A DNA stretch of 64,000 bases, taken from Gnetum montanum. Taxonomy: Eukaryota; Streptophyta; Gnetopsida; Gnetales; Gnetaceae. Shown piece by piece: positions 45,337 to 57,984 of this stretch (the first letter of the stretch is position 1; every line of letters starts with the position of its first letter). The notes beneath the pieces are model-generated. The model did no database searches, was not told the origin of the DNA, and saw only the letters and a list, made by a program, of their open reading frames with translations. The translations under genes were made by a program, and so were the position numbers. The stretch lies in assembly GCA_015680685.1 (NCBI GenBank), contig MNCI01035006.1, positions 299,318-363,317 on the forward strand, in the 5' to 3' direction.

Positions 45337-45350
45337 CTTATTTATAGATA
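45337..45350 (-). promoter_or_regulatory. TATA box of the element B LTR
   Basis: The minus strand reads ATCTATAAATAAGAGG. The core CTATAAATAAGAGG is the same as in the H LTRs, directly downstream of the GATATC array. Confidence 0.65.
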
Positions 45351-45365
45351 TGGCGGCGGACCGCG

Positions 45366-45452
45366 ATATCGTGTACGCGACATCACAGGGGACGATGCGA
45401 TATCACGTATACAATATCACGGCTGCCGCGATATCGCGTACGTGATATCGCA
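45366..45452. repeat. GATATC palindrome array of LTR B
   Basis: Four GCGATATC/GTGATATC words plus AATATCAC, GCGACATCAC and GTATAC words occur within 87 bases. 45,428-45,451 (GCGATATC, 8 bases, GATATCGC) is a near-perfect 24-base palindrome. Confidence 0.85.
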
Positions 45453-45479
45453 GCTCATGCGAATTGTGTCTCATTAGGT

Positions 45480-48400
45480 GGTATCTTGGCCTTGGTATTT
45501 TTAGAGATCAACAAGCACCTAAACTCAAGTTTTAAGGAATACCTTTGTATCCCATGATCCTAGACATGAGACTGAAGGAAAACGTTGGCAGTCCCAAATG
45601 GTTGCCAATAGGCTTCTAAGTCAATCACCTTGGCTTGGAGCTGCTTATTTTACTGATGCATTAATCCTTGCTCTTGCATGAGTGCTTAATGTTGTTCCTT
45701 AGCATTAGCTTGGAACTTATCATGACTCCTTTTTCCCTACAAGATTTTATGTTAGGTTACATCTAACTCAACCACCACTCGATGAAGATTGTACTCTAGC
45801 TTTGAGTGTGGTTGACCTACAAAAGTTTTGATCACATATAGGAACCTCCTCTATTTTGCTTACATTACCTCTTCGACTTCCTTGAGTCTTCTCTTAAGGA
45901 TTATGATGGCTACTTCATGGTGGAGGATGCACATGTTTTCTAGTAGGTCCATCTTCTCCTACAAAGTTAGTTCACTTATGAACATTTTTTGGATTTTGGC
46001 ATGCAAGGTGTTGAATTTCTCTTTCACCTTGCTCCTCTCCTCATTTACACATTTGTTGAGAAAATCTACAAGTTTATGCAATTGACATACCATAAGATCC
46101 TAGGTTTCTTGCTTAATTAGATGAATCTTTCTAAGCTCATTGATTTTCCTAGTAGTCTTATTTTGCTAGCTCCTACTACGAGTTCCAATGTTCTTTATTA
46201 GTTCAAAGGTACTTGTCCTAAAATTCGGCCATGATTTGATTCTCATCCTTTAACCTTTGTACCTATTGGAAAAGGAATAGTATCTATTTCTTCTTTTCTT
46301 GACTCATTCTTTTTCACTCTTAGGATTGGTGTTTTAACATTTTGAGTTGTCACTCCATGCCATCTTTCATGAACATAACTTCTTCATCAACCTAGTGCAC
46401 ATGGAATAGTTTAACCTTTAGGTACTTAATCCACACTTCTAGAGTGAATGTGGAAGGTGTTGGCACTAATGATGTGATGTGTTTTAGCTATTCATGCGAC
46501 TGTCATACCTTAGCCTAGCTTCTTCGTAGCTCCCTTAGATAAAAAGTTCTATTAGCATCCATGATTTTCAACTCAACCTGTATCTTAATTAGTTTAATCT
46601 CTACCATACTATCAATGTTTTTAAATAGTAACTTGACATTTAGATCGATCATTTACTCTTCTTCTGCCTAGTGGCTAGTCCTAGTTTGATTAGTGGATAC
46701 TTGGAGGACTTCTACCACATGTTAGAAATTATACCTATTACACCTTGACTAATTCAAAGAGAAAATAATCCATGAAGAAACATGGGTTTGTGACTAAATC
46801 AAGGCATCAAGATGAACCATGGATGGATCATTCAATAAGGTAGGAGGAAATTGGAAGAGATCCTTTCTTATTGCCTCACCATCCACGATGACTTTCATAA
46901 TTTTTAAGAAATTACTACTAAGGCCTTGTGAAACTTTAACATAAATTGTGGTAGCTTGTTCCTCACCTTCAATGTGCATAACAATCCAAAACTATCACTA
47001 GGAAGGGATTCCTAGCTTTGCATGATGCTAAAACTAGAAGGTTATGAAATGAATATGCTTAGATATAGCACTTTCATTCATTGAGATGCTTGAGGTATAA
47101 ATGGTTGATGAAACATGTTTATTATTGGCTGCAACATTGCATAAGCAACGTCAGGGTCTTGATGCCACGTCACGTAAACAACATCAGAGCATCTACCCTA
47201 GATCTATAAATATTGTGCCTGGGCTCTCATTTTGAGTTAGTTTTTGATCATCGTTCTTAGTCAGAGTAGTGAAGCTCTTGTAGTTTATTTTCCTTAGAGT
47301 TAGAATATTTTTTAGTGCCCGCAGAAGGAGTTTGAAGTCTGTATGGTTCTTTGTTCAAGCACTAATGTACCTGAGCATAGCAGTGTGACAGAAATAAAAT
47401 GAACTCTTTTGACAATCCTTGCAGCACTGAGAATAGCTTAATATTTCCTTTAATGCAATTTTCTTTCTTGCTTGTTATTTTAATGCATTTGAATTAAGCA
47501 ATTTATTTCCAGCAGTTAATGAATACAAGCATGACCACTTCGAGCATTTATATAGTACTTGGCAACCGAGCAACGCTTAATGTTTAGTAGCCCAACAATG
47601 CTATATGTGTTTAAGATGTGTCCAAGAAAGTGGGATAGTTACTTGTGTTAGGCTAGCTAGGTAATAGACATTAGTTTGCAATCTACTCTACCCTTATTCT
47701 TATTGTAGGCAAACAAAAATTCATATATCTCAATTACACTTAAACCATACCCGTGAGGCTCACAAGTGTAGTTGGGAAGACAATGAATGTTCTCAACGTC
47801 ATTTCACTTCCTAGAGAAACTAGTGTACAAGATAACTATAGGTCCACAGAATTCGACTGGATCGTGCATAATGCCTTAGTGATTCGTATGGTTGGGTGTA
47901 GGGGTACCTTGCTACTCATTAATGGTAATCTTGTTTGACATTGGTAGAGTTGGTTTGAAGGTTAGATATGAGATAACTCTATGAAAGGTATCTCATAATC
48001 CAAATTAGGTATTGCTCCAATGATCTACATACATCATCTTAGAGCACCCATCATTACATTTCTCCAATTCACCATTTTTATAGTTGTGGGATTCCTTTCC
48101 ACATGATTGACTATTCCTTTGAACTCACATAATTTTCAAATCAACCTTGGAAAGATATAGAACTCCCTTTTATTCCTAGCCACAAATTCAATTTTTAAGA
48201 TTAAGGCCTTGTAGAGGAAATATGAGACATTGATGATGTCTTTCCCCTTATCATGACCACAAATTTTACCCTCAGGGAAAAAATACTTGATGGTTATTTA
48301 ATGGAAAAGAGTTGTAAATAATGATATTGTACATGGCGTTATGAAGCAAGGGAAGTTTGAACATCTTCACCTTCATTTTGTCCATATCAAAGGCCTTGAA

Positions 48401-49260
48401 TAGGATCTTTGACCTAACCTTAGACTTAGCCTTGTGAGGTCGTGGCCACTAGTTGTTCACTAGTTCATTTAAGAATCCTATGGCCTTAGAGGTCACTCAT
48501 GTGAAAATAGTAGATAAACTACACCAAAGAAAGTTATGGTACCATCAACTACAAGGTTATGATAGAATTCCTCTACCTCATGTTGGTACCGTGTAAAGAA
48601 TTGGCTGATGTACTTATAAAAGCTTATTTGTTGTAGTGACTTCTTAAGCTTAGAAGGACTAGGCTCAAGGAACTGATGGTAATTCTTCTCTTCATGGATC
48701 AATTGTTGCTAGACATTGTGTGGATCCATGCCTTCTTGGATGTTATCAACATCATCCTCTTTATCTTCTACTAGCTTCTTTGACACTTATTTAGTTACCT
48801 ATTGCTACATGCATGCTTGACCTAAAGATTGAGAATGTGATTGGATACCTCTTGATCTACTTATGGATGGAGGTCTCTTTGGAGTAGGACTTATAGATTT
48901 TAGATCATGAGATTTGAGTCCTTATCCTTCATCCTTTTTAGGAATTGGTGGTTTCCACAATAGTTCATAGATAGAGGCCTGTGATTATTCAACCTCTATC
49001 CTCCTTGGTCTACAAAGATTGGATTGCAATCACCCTAGCATGATTAGCTATGAAGATTGCTAAAAACCAGGTGAGTGCCCTAGATATCATACTATCATTA
49101 CAAAAGGCACACATGAAAACAATGATAAATACAATCCTTAGAAAAACTTAAGAAACATTATCATAATTGTTGAATGATGGCGTGCATGGATAAGTATAAA
49201 TAAGGTAGAAATATTTAAATAAATACCAAATGCATTAAATACATACTTGAATTGATGCCG
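45480..49260 (-). mobile_element. Coiled-coil non-autonomous element remnant C, split by a solo LTR
   Basis: The minus strand at 46,990-45,560 reads as a long decayed coiled coil, with segments such as HKLVDFLNKCVNEERSKVKE and LMQEQGLMHQ separated by many TAG/TAA stops at Gln-like positions. The 61-codon frame 46,979-46,794 precedes it. The part to the right of the solo LTR (47,927-49,080) continues the same strand with frames such as 48,702-48,493. In character and position it matches the ORF of element H but in opposite orientation. It ends at the polypurine-like site 49,261-49,272. Confidence 0.5.
47101..47926 (+). mobile_element. Solo LTR with perfect 5-bp target duplication
   Basis: The LTR 47,106-47,921 starts TGATGAAACATG and ends CTACTCATTA. 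ATGGT lies on both sides (47,101-47,105 and 47,922-47,926). The end GATTCGTATGGTTGGGTGTAG region is nearly the same as in the H LTRs. TATA TCTATAAATAT is at 47,203-47,213, preceded by CAACGTCA/CACGTCACG/CAACATCAG words. There is no internal region, so the element was lost by LTR-LTR recombination. Confidence 0.88.
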
Positions 49261-49272
49261 CTCCCCCATGAC
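49261..49272 (-). other. Polypurine-tract-like site
   Basis: CTCCCCCATGAC on the plus strand reads GTCATGGGGGAG on the minus strand, identical over 12 bases to 2,959-2,970. It may mark the inner edge of a 3' LTR that has decayed to its left. Confidence 0.5.
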
Positions 49273-52200
49273 TAAGTTAGAAGACATTAGGCTTGAACCA
49301 TAGGTAGCACATCAAGGAGAAGAAAGACCAAGAATAATTCTTGCAAAAATACCACTAATTTGATCATTAAGGTGAAAATTTAATAGAGTTTTCCTTGTTT
49401 ATGAAGAATTAAAAAATAGAAAAGTAAAAATCCAAAAGAAAAAGAGCAAGAATGAGTTTGGGAGGCCTTCCTACCATCCAAATTTATAGTAGTTCATTGA
49501 TGTAGGGAGATGCATTGGTGCAAGGGCATTGATGCCCCTACATTAATGTATGGGATGTGTTAATGCATCCTCCAAAATAAGGAAAAATTCTTAACTTCAT
49601 CATTTGGACATGGGACTTACCTTTCTTCATCACCAAAACCATGCACAAGGTTGAAAACATGTATGAATTGTCAAAAATTGCCCTATCAAGGTATTAAAGG
49701 AGCTAGAAAATAAGAACATTATAACTTATCTTTGATGACATCAAGAATCATGGGAAATGAGTCGATTGATTAGTTTATTCATTTTCATGAATCAAAAGCT
49801 AGGAAAGATAGATTAAAATAATAGAAAAATGATAGGAGCACCAAGAATAATAAAATACAAGCATAAATGAGCTAAATTGAATTGAGTTTATCATGTTGAA
49901 GTCATAAAGCATTGAGAGTTGACACTCACACAAGTAGAAGACCAATCAAGTATCTTATGCCATGCAATCCTCAACATCATTGGGAGATAAGTGCTAGCTT
50001 ACTCACTTTTAATGTCAACCCACAAAGGATTCACAAGTGGATCCTTCTTGGCATAGGAACTTGCCTTTATTGCCCTTATGAAATCCATTGATGAGACACT
50101 CATGGATTTCCACCAAGGAGTGAGACATTAGCATCAAACATAAGTATGTCCCCTTGGATGACTAAATCCCATCCTCTGCATTACTTGATCAACTTCATTC
50201 CACATAACACTATTGGATGAAATGGAATGGAAGAGATGAAGAATGAATATTGGATAAGAGAGAGAAATCGTAGAAGTGCAACATCATCAAATCCCCAGCC
50301 AACCATTCAATTAGCTCATGGAGCACATGAAATCTTCTACATCCCACAATCATTTTACTACTACTCTTGCATACCAAAGGGATTGACCTCCAAGTCTTCC
50401 TTCCAAGCACAAGGTCATACCTATCACAGCTAGTTCCATGTAGCCTTGATTATTCCATGGTCTAACTATCGGTAAAATTTTAATTAAGGCAGCATGTCAT
50501 TGAACATCTAGAAGTCAAGATTCTAGTTTGGTTTTTCTCCATTTATGTATGTATGCATAGTAGGCTTCCTAAAGTTTTCTCTATTGGAAACCTCTCATTA
50601 ATCCCCTTGGCTAAGCTAATCCCACATCTTAAGAGGGATCATAATGCCATGATCTCAAGGGAAAAATCTTTTGGTTCGAATGGGGTTAGGACATGAATCA
50701 AGGATAGTGATGATTGATCCTTAGAACATATGATTTGGTGTTTTGGATGGAAGAAACAATTAACATCACCAAGGTTTACTAAGAGAGAGACTTTTGGACC
50801 TCCATGGACATGGGTAGGAATGAACAAGAAATCATCTTGGACTATGACATTTTGGAAAGTCAAATGATTTGGGCTATTAGTTTAACATAAGAAAGGCTTG
50901 CATAAGTCTTGGTTTAATCACTTATTTTGATTTTAGTATGAGAAATTGTAAAATATTTTTGGGATGCTAAAAACACCAATATTGATGAACCAATAAGCTT
51001 GAATTATATTGTTCTTCCCATCACCTTTTTGCATTATCATTTTACTAATATATATATATATATATGTATACATATATTTTTCTCTTTTTCATTCTTTCTT
51101 TTCTCTTATTTGTTTTTTTATCATATATTTTTCTTTTAATTTATTAGTTTTTCATATTTTTAATCATTTTTATTTCATCTTTTTTTTATGTTTTTCATCC
51201 TTTTATAAGAAAATTTTTAATGGAGCATGAGAATCATGAAAGTGATTGGAGTGTCAAATTACCATCTAGAGTCTTTGACTTACATAAACATGAGAATTTA
51301 TCCCTCATCACATGGCATGCATAGGTTCATGAGATTGCAAACCTCTTTTTACTAGAGTGGTTAGGTAAGGCAACATGTGCATCTTCATTCCGTTACATTG
51401 ATTAGACCCATCTAGTGGTCACAAAGATCATTGATGATACATTCTTTCCTTAATAATGACTAGGAACTTTTTCAAGATTTTGAAGCTTACATTCTAAGAT
51501 GTGGTCCCACAACTTGCCCATAGTTTTAGTAGCATTAGCTTCAATAGCTTGTAGTGTGTGTCCTAGCTCCTTGTTGAATCTTATATAGGTTTACCAATAA
51601 TTAATAGAAGTAAAGTGGATGGATGAATTTATTATGTGAACAATCCATTAATTAAGGCTCCACTTTGGATCCATTTGACACTCTCACATTCTCATCATAT
51701 TTGTAACTCACCCATCCATCATTGGCTTATTGGGTGAGCATTGATAAGAATATTAATTGGTTTTCCCACACACACAATAAAAAACACTTCAAAAGAAAAG
51801 AAGATATTACAAGTGTTTAGTAATGAGGTCAAAAAAAGTATAAAATTCTAACTAAACACATTAATTGTATTAAATACAAAAACTAAAATTGTAGAAAAAT
51901 AAAATTTTGACATGGCATGAAGGATTCCTCCCCCATGAATAATCTGTGTCTATCACCTCAAAGGCCTTTGAGTATTAAATTAAGCATTAAGCACACTCAA
52001 AGATGAAATATATTCATTATAGTATACTAGGTATCACCCATTAGTTATTTCATTTTCCTTGCTTGAATGACACATGTGCTTAATGCAATAGGATTGAGAA
52101 GGATCACAAGGTATTTTATTATAATTCATCCTTTTGATCTTATCTTTTCTACTAATTTTAAGATGGAGGTCTTGGAAGACCAACCTAGCATTAACCGTGC

Positions 52201-52797
52201 TTAACTAGGCTTTCTTCATGATAATAGGAAGATCTTCTTCTACCTTGTTTTTTTGATCTAATCAGCAAGAAATTTGAGGGATAAGACCAACCTACAATAC
52301 AAGTGATCAAATTACATATGTGTCCCATGAGACATGTGTATGCTTAGTTAACCAACCCTTATCACATGTTGGTACTCTTAAGAGGAGAAAGCCCCTAATC
52401 AAGGTACTATTGCAATAAGATGTGACTAACTTTCAAATTTGAGTCACAAAGAGCTAGCTAGTGACCTTTCTCACTAATTTGCATCCTCACTATGGGACTA
52501 CTAGGATCTAATTATGTTTTAGGAAAATATCATTCCTTGACCACCCATGTAGCCACCATAGACATAATGATGGTGATAACATCACCATTGGGAACCACCT
52601 TATTATCCCTACTAGATACAATAGTAGAATTAGTCCTTGAAATAGAAATTGTACTTTGATTATGGGTAAGGAATTTCATCAATATCTCTTGCATGTGGGC
52701 TATTATCTAGCTTGAATGATTTTCCTGTCCACAAGATGAAAAGGGTAATGTGGACCCAACTCTAAGGTTCTTACATTTGCACTTGTGATAGATTTTT
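49273..52797. other. Unassigned, probably decayed retroelement interior
   Basis: No domain was recognised on either strand. It contains a (TA)n run at about 51,049-51,080, a T-rich stretch to 51,230 and another CTCCCCCATGAA tract at 51,928-51,939. Short frames at 50,210-50,433 and 50,639-50,863 are not assigned. Confidence 0.35.
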
Positions 52798-54845
52798 TTA
52801 CTGTAGAACCACGAGGTTCCCCTCATCATCAAATAAATAGGAGCTAATAATATTACCTATATGCATAGATGGAAGAAAGATGATTATAGTAAGAAATATT
52901 ACATGATTTAGCTTGCCTTGGTTATAGCTAATTGGATATCCCGCCTTGCATGAGACTAGGGAGTGGAAGTTGTTACTATTATCGCTAATAAGCTTGGTTG
53001 GTAGGTTTCCTTGAAACATGTGGGTATTGTTGGTGTATCATCAATGAGGATTGATGAACATCTAATTGTATACCATGAAAGTAGGGATTGATGGGAAGTG
53101 CCATCTATTGTTGCATTAGAGTTTGAAGATTTCATAGTGCAGCACCCCAAGGATTTAAGCTTGTTAATAGTACTACTGCATGGGCTACCAATAGGTACTA
53201 CTAGGTTAGTATGAATGACTAAGGTAAAAAATCCTCCTTGTTTGCCTCTTGATGAATCTAGGAATCAAAGGCACCCTAGATTGCTCCATCTCACTAATCA
53301 TATAAGTCATGACTGGGTAACATTGTAAATCACAAGAGTCTACATAGTGTTTATAGGGACTCCCATCATTAGAAGACAAAGAATTGTTAGTCAAATCTTC
53401 TTGAATGTTCTTAGAATGAGAGAGATTTATTTTACCATTTTCTTCATTCTCTTTCAATGTTCATGTGGTGCAATTGCTTTGGCCATAGCTTAAACAACCT
53501 TTTCCTCAATGTCCTTGAGAGTAGCGGTCATTGTTTCATCCATCGCATCCCAAACTTGGTTCATTTATGCGCTAAGTCTATAAAGTATTTTTCCATTCTA
53601 ACTTGATCTTACACTAAGTCCTCGACTATAGTGGGAGGTTTAGCAGTGCCTTCAATATTTTTAGCCTCATGTATAAGTGCTAGATTGTGATTGTACTCTT
53701 AGCTGACTATCACTTTCTTTCTTCTTCTTTCACACTTGCAATGGTGTCTAAGAGCACTTTGATTTGAGCCACATAATTTTTGTGCATCTAGCCAATCATG
53801 TATATGTTCACATGCTCTCTTATCTCTAACCTTAGCCCTTATACAATATGCATTAACTACTTCATTTAGCTAAAACCATGGTTCAGATGATGGTGAGTAG
53901 TTTTCATGTATATCTCTATGAAAGTGTGAAGAGGTTCATAGGATTCTTGCTACCATCTTGTAATCTCCTTTTGTATGTTTGAAATTCATGCATAGGTCTA
54001 AAATTTTGCATAGAAGATTCTAACCATATCTACCCATTTTTGAATTGATCTTACAGGCAAGGATTTGTACCAAGCTTCTGCATGCTTGATGAAGGTAGAA
54101 GGAAATAACCACAACTTCTGCTAGTCACTCATGATTCATTAAAGATAGTAAGAATTTTCAAAGGCTCGCATTTGAAGTTGGGATCATCATTGACATATTA
54201 TTTCTATGTTGGTACATCAACCATGTTGATTTATTTAATTTGGCTATCACAAACATTCTGTATACAACTTTAGTTAACTCATGATAATCATCCCAATCAA
54301 ACAAAGGGGAATCATCGTCATCACCAAAAGATGCATACAAATGCAAGTGCTAGAAATTGGCAAGGAGGTCATAATTTGGAGTTTGAGCTACACCTTGGTT
54401 AATAGCTCCTAATCATGGACCTTCATGGTGGAGTGGTCCTTTGATCCTTTTATCTACTTTAACTTCTTTCTCTTCATCTAAATAATTAGATGACAAGCTT
54501 TGGCCAACCTTTTCTTCTATCATTTGATTCTAAGGATCTTGCATGTAAAAAGTATTGTAATCATCACACATAGATTCATGAGCTTTTTATGATGTGCATT
54601 TGTCCTCTAGTCCCATGTTAATTAGGAACTCTTTAAGATCATTCAGTGTAGCCATGACTAGGTCCCTAGAGAATTGACTGTGAGTACCTCTCCACCTTCC
54701 TTACTTATCATGATGATAAGCCAACACAAGTCGTGGAAGGGTCACATCCTTTGAATGTTCAAAAATGATAATATTTCTTCTTCTTTTTTAGTGCATTTCT
54801 AGAGGTCTTTAGTGGACTCTTAGCACTATTTTCCATCTTGTTCAT
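52798..54845 (-). pseudogene. Gag of gypsy-type element D, degraded
   Basis: The likely start is the ATG at 54,845 (MNKMENSAKS). Near 54,110-54,040 the minus strand reads LWLFPSTFIKHAEAWYKSL followed by a SI pair, the Gag capsid core shared with A and B. Downstream blocks (53,457-53,206; 53,150-52,956; 53,019-52,798) are Asn/Ser-rich and uncertain. No protease Asp-Ser-Gly block was found. Numerous stops lie at Gln/Trp-like positions. Confidence 0.6.
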
Positions 54846-54945
54846 GTTTGTAATCTATACACAACACTAAGAAACACATACTTGATTTGAAGAAAAGTTA
54901 AAATCAAGAATGCATAAGTATTTCTAGGAATTTCACCAATGTCCT

Positions 54946-54963
54946 CCATAAAAATGGCACCAA
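54946..54963 (-). other. Primer binding site of element D
   Basis: The minus strand reads TTGGTGCCATTTTTATGG directly after the LTR end. The first eight bases match the TTGGTGCC type and the rest is decayed. Confidence 0.65.
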
Positions 54964-56204
54964 TGATAGGAATCTCGCTAGTTTTGGATGAATGGGATTT
55001 TATCATACAAATCATAGTATGATATGTTTGTAAGCTTCAAGGATGATGTTAAGTTGATTGTCAAGAATACACATACATATTATTGCATTTCAGAAATATT
55101 GAAAAATATTATAATAAATGTAATACACTTAAAACCTATGTTTCCATGATAAGAAATAGAGAAAATATTTATGATTTTATATTTTATATTTTTTATGAAT
55201 TTTATAATTATAAAGAATGAAACAAGAATAAACACGTATGATTGTAATCCCTCTTAAGAATAGGTGCAATGGTTATGTTGTAATCCCTCTTGGGGATATA
55301 TATAATATCACATATGAAATGTAATAAAAATGACTATTAGCTACAACCTTGATGGCCTAACATCATGCTATATAGCTATGACCTCCTTGGGCAAGGATGA
55401 ATTTTCATAGCTTCAGAAAATAAGAATTAAATTAGTATTTTTATTTCTTTTAATGTTTTATGATTTGTATTATTTTAGTGTTTAAGGAATAAATGGTAGA
55501 ATGAGGGAAAATCATAAGCATTATTCACCACATAAACACTAGACTCCACATCAACCAAATTATTCTAGGCTACGTAAGCATGGTAACACTTTGATAAAGT
55601 CTAGCTTCACTTGTGAAAGTGATAACTTAAAACACATAAAACATGGAAGGAATTCAACTTATCAAAGGGAGGAAGAGCTCTTTACACAAAACCAGATGTC
55701 AAAAGCTAAATGAAAATGTTAAAAGCTAAGTTATTAAGTGTGAGAGCTTATCTTGAGTATTTATAGCTTTCATGTGGAAATAGAAGAGGTTTTCTAGTCC
55801 TTAGGCATCAATGGAGGCCCTTCAACATAACTTGAACTAACCTTAGGCATATGAGAGACAAATTTTGACATACTAGGTTTACCAGGATGCATTAGTACTC
55901 TTGTGCTGATGTAAGTTAGTCAACGCATTCCTTCAAAACTACACTTTGCTGTTTTAATCCCAGGTATAAGCTAGAACCTAAGGGAACATGCCAAAAGAAT
56001 CTTAGGGCATTTGAATGAAGATAGAATCATCCTTGAAAGCTTGGTATGCATACAACCTTGGAGTATGACCCAAGGGATAAGGGTGTATCTTGAAAGGCTA
56101 AAAACCTATACTAAACATACTAGAGTATAAAGACAGGATGCATGATTTTCTCCCCAAATTCAAGACTTATCATTAACTTACAAATGTCACTAGATGACTC
56201 ATCA
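54964..56204 (-). repeat. 5' LTR of element D (1,241 bp)
   Basis: Plus-strand edges are TGATAGG at 54,964 and GACTCATCA at 56,204, followed by GATCT. It is homologous to LTR F (17,202-20,174) without the 1.7-kb insertion. A reverse-strand TATA (GCTATAAATACTC) lies at 55,756-55,768. Confidence 0.75.
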
Positions 56205-56858
56205 GATCTCCTTGACTTCGAATGAGATGTCTTTCATAATCATTATCTAAATATTACTAGGGTTTTGATGATCAATTATGGGTTTAAATCTATAAAAGTA
56301 AGGTAGGATTGAGAATCGAGGCACCATGTAAGCATTATCACTATTAACAATCACAGAAGCAATTGTTAATTATCATTCTTCTAATCATTATATGTAACTT
56401 GTTCTTCAAGTAAAAAATTAGAAAGGCTAGTTTTAATCCATCCTTGTCTTTCATTCTATTTATTCCTCTCTTACCTTGTGAGGTTATGTGTACAATAGAT
56501 ATACATACTTTATAAGCCTTGAGGCTCAAACCATGAGGGGTTGAATGAGTTTTCTTAAGAGAAATCATTCCTAGAATTGATTAGAGCTTATGAGACTTAA
56601 GAGATAATTATAACTAAAGCCCTATACAGGTTGTGGTATTCTTCAAACCACATTTTAAGTAATAAAGTCTAGAGGTATACAAGGAATCTACTTTCTAAGT
56701 GTGAAGGTATCTAAGTTGGGGAACCATGTAATTCTTACAGTGTGCTAATTATAAAATTTTTGGGCATAAAAATATTCATCTCCCTTTAAGTTCTTGAACT
56801 TTAAATGCTATTGCAACTTTGGTAATCCTAGTGTGAGTGTTACAACTCAAAGTGAACT
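56205..56858. other. Unassigned DNA before the copia gag
   Basis: A 74-codon minus-strand frame (56,568-56,344) has no recognised domain. Part may be a decayed 5' LTR or leader of the plus-strand copia element that follows. Confidence 0.35.
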
Positions 56859-57913
56859 ATGGAGGGATCATCTTACAATAAGCCATTGATGTTTGATGGA
56901 ATTAACTTTGTACACTAAAAGGCATGAATGCAAGGATTCTTTGAATTGATGAAATTTGAAGTATGACAGTTCATCCTAGAAACATACATCTATCCAACTA
57001 AAAGAAAAACAACTACTTTTGGGATAATCATTAATATTTCCAAAGTAAGATATACATGGACTTAAGAAGAAAAGAACTTGTTTATATTTGATTCAATAAC
57101 AAGAAAGTGTCTTTATTGTGCACTTATATAAGTTTAATAGAATAGGTGGGGTGCAAAAATTCTACAGAAATATGAAATGTTTTGAAAGAAAATTGTGAAA
57201 GAAATTTAATTGTGAAACAATCAAAACTCTTAGTCCTTTAAAGTAAATATGATAAACTTAAAATAAATGAAGGAGAAAGAGTTAAGGATTATTTTCTAAA
57301 GTTAAAGATCTAGGTTTTTCCATTAGAGGAATAGGCAAAGATCTTCTAGAATGTGATGTGATTATAAAAATGATTAGAAGTCTACAACTTAAATTCAGAT
57401 CCAAGGTAACTACCATGGAGGAAATCAGGGATTACATCACTTAATCTATGAAGAGCTAGAAATTTCTCTTGTGATGTATGAGATCAATTTCATAAGCGAA
57501 GGTGCAATTAAAGAAAAATCCATCACTCTTAATACTGCTACCAAAAGATCCACCAAAGAGAAGAAACAATCCAATGATGAGAAGAATAGTAATGATGATG
57601 AATTAGATGAAAAGGAAAAAAGACTAATTAGATGAGCACAAAAGATAACGAAAAAGGTAAGTAATTTAAATATTCGAAAATTGATATATCTACTACAGAA
57701 TGTTGGGTATCTGGTGGAGAAGGCCACTTAACCTCTGAATGTCTTAGTACTAATAAGCTATAGAAAAGGAAGTACATTAAGAAAGGAAAGAAATAAAAAA
57801 AATTGTACACTAGATGGGATAAAAAATGTAGTGAAGAAGAGATTGATAATGATTCATGTGAACCACATATTCTTTGCATGGAACTTACTCATGAAGCATC
57901 CACTAATGATTAA
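56859..57913 (+). pseudogene. Copia gag (UBN2-type) with zinc knuckle, plus strand
   Basis: Starts at the ATG at 56,859 with MEGSSYNKPLMFDGINFVH, a typical copia Gag start. Near 57,245-57,420 it has SKYDKLKINEGERVKDYFLK and, after a frameshift, RSLQLKFRSKVTTMEEI, the UBN2 core. At about 57,690-57,760 CWVSGGEGHLTSECL is a CCHC knuckle with the second Cys replaced. Acidic/Lys-rich tails follow. Stops and at least two frameshifts are present. Protease and pol do not follow, because a LINE fragment lies next. Confidence 0.75.
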
Positions 57914-57984
57914 GCCAATAACTTGGAAGAAATTAAGATACACTTGAAGAAAGGTATAATTCACAAAAATCATTAATTAATTGT

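Larger units (their letters stand above)
41364..45470 (-). mobile_element. Ty3/gypsy-type gag-pro element B (relative of A)
   Basis: On the minus strand: 5' LTR (about 45,470-44,343), primer site, gag from 44,199, then a long open protease frame ending at 41,364. No RT, RNase H or integrase follows. Gag and protease are colinear with element A but much better preserved. It is interrupted by a sequencing gap. No 3' LTR or clear polypurine tract was found at its end. Confidence 0.7.
44343..45470 (-). repeat. 5' LTR of element B
   Basis: The left edge TGATGAG abuts the primer site. The right edge is uncertain, near 45,460-45,475. Inside, a 60-80 bp block containing GATGAGCAGCCGATTCCTTGACTA and CTCGTAATCAAGTCGTACTC recurs about three times (about 44,790-45,100). 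A reverse-strand TATA (CTATAAATAAGAGG) lies at 45,337-45,350, and a GATATC palindrome array lies upstream of it in the direction of transcription (45,366-45,452). Confidence 0.7.

Noticed and set aside
51009-51230. Hydrophobic 73-codon plus-strand frame
   Set aside because: Translation of a T-rich low-complexity stretch with a (TA)n run. There is no protein-like composition beyond Phe, Ile and Leu.
17202-56204. LTR F and LTR D as the two ends of one 39-kb composite element
   Set aside because: Orientation, primer site and polypurine tract positions would allow it, but the outer 5-base flanks (GACAT before F, GATCT after D) do not match. A host gene remnant and many unrelated elements lie between, so two separate insertions are simpler.
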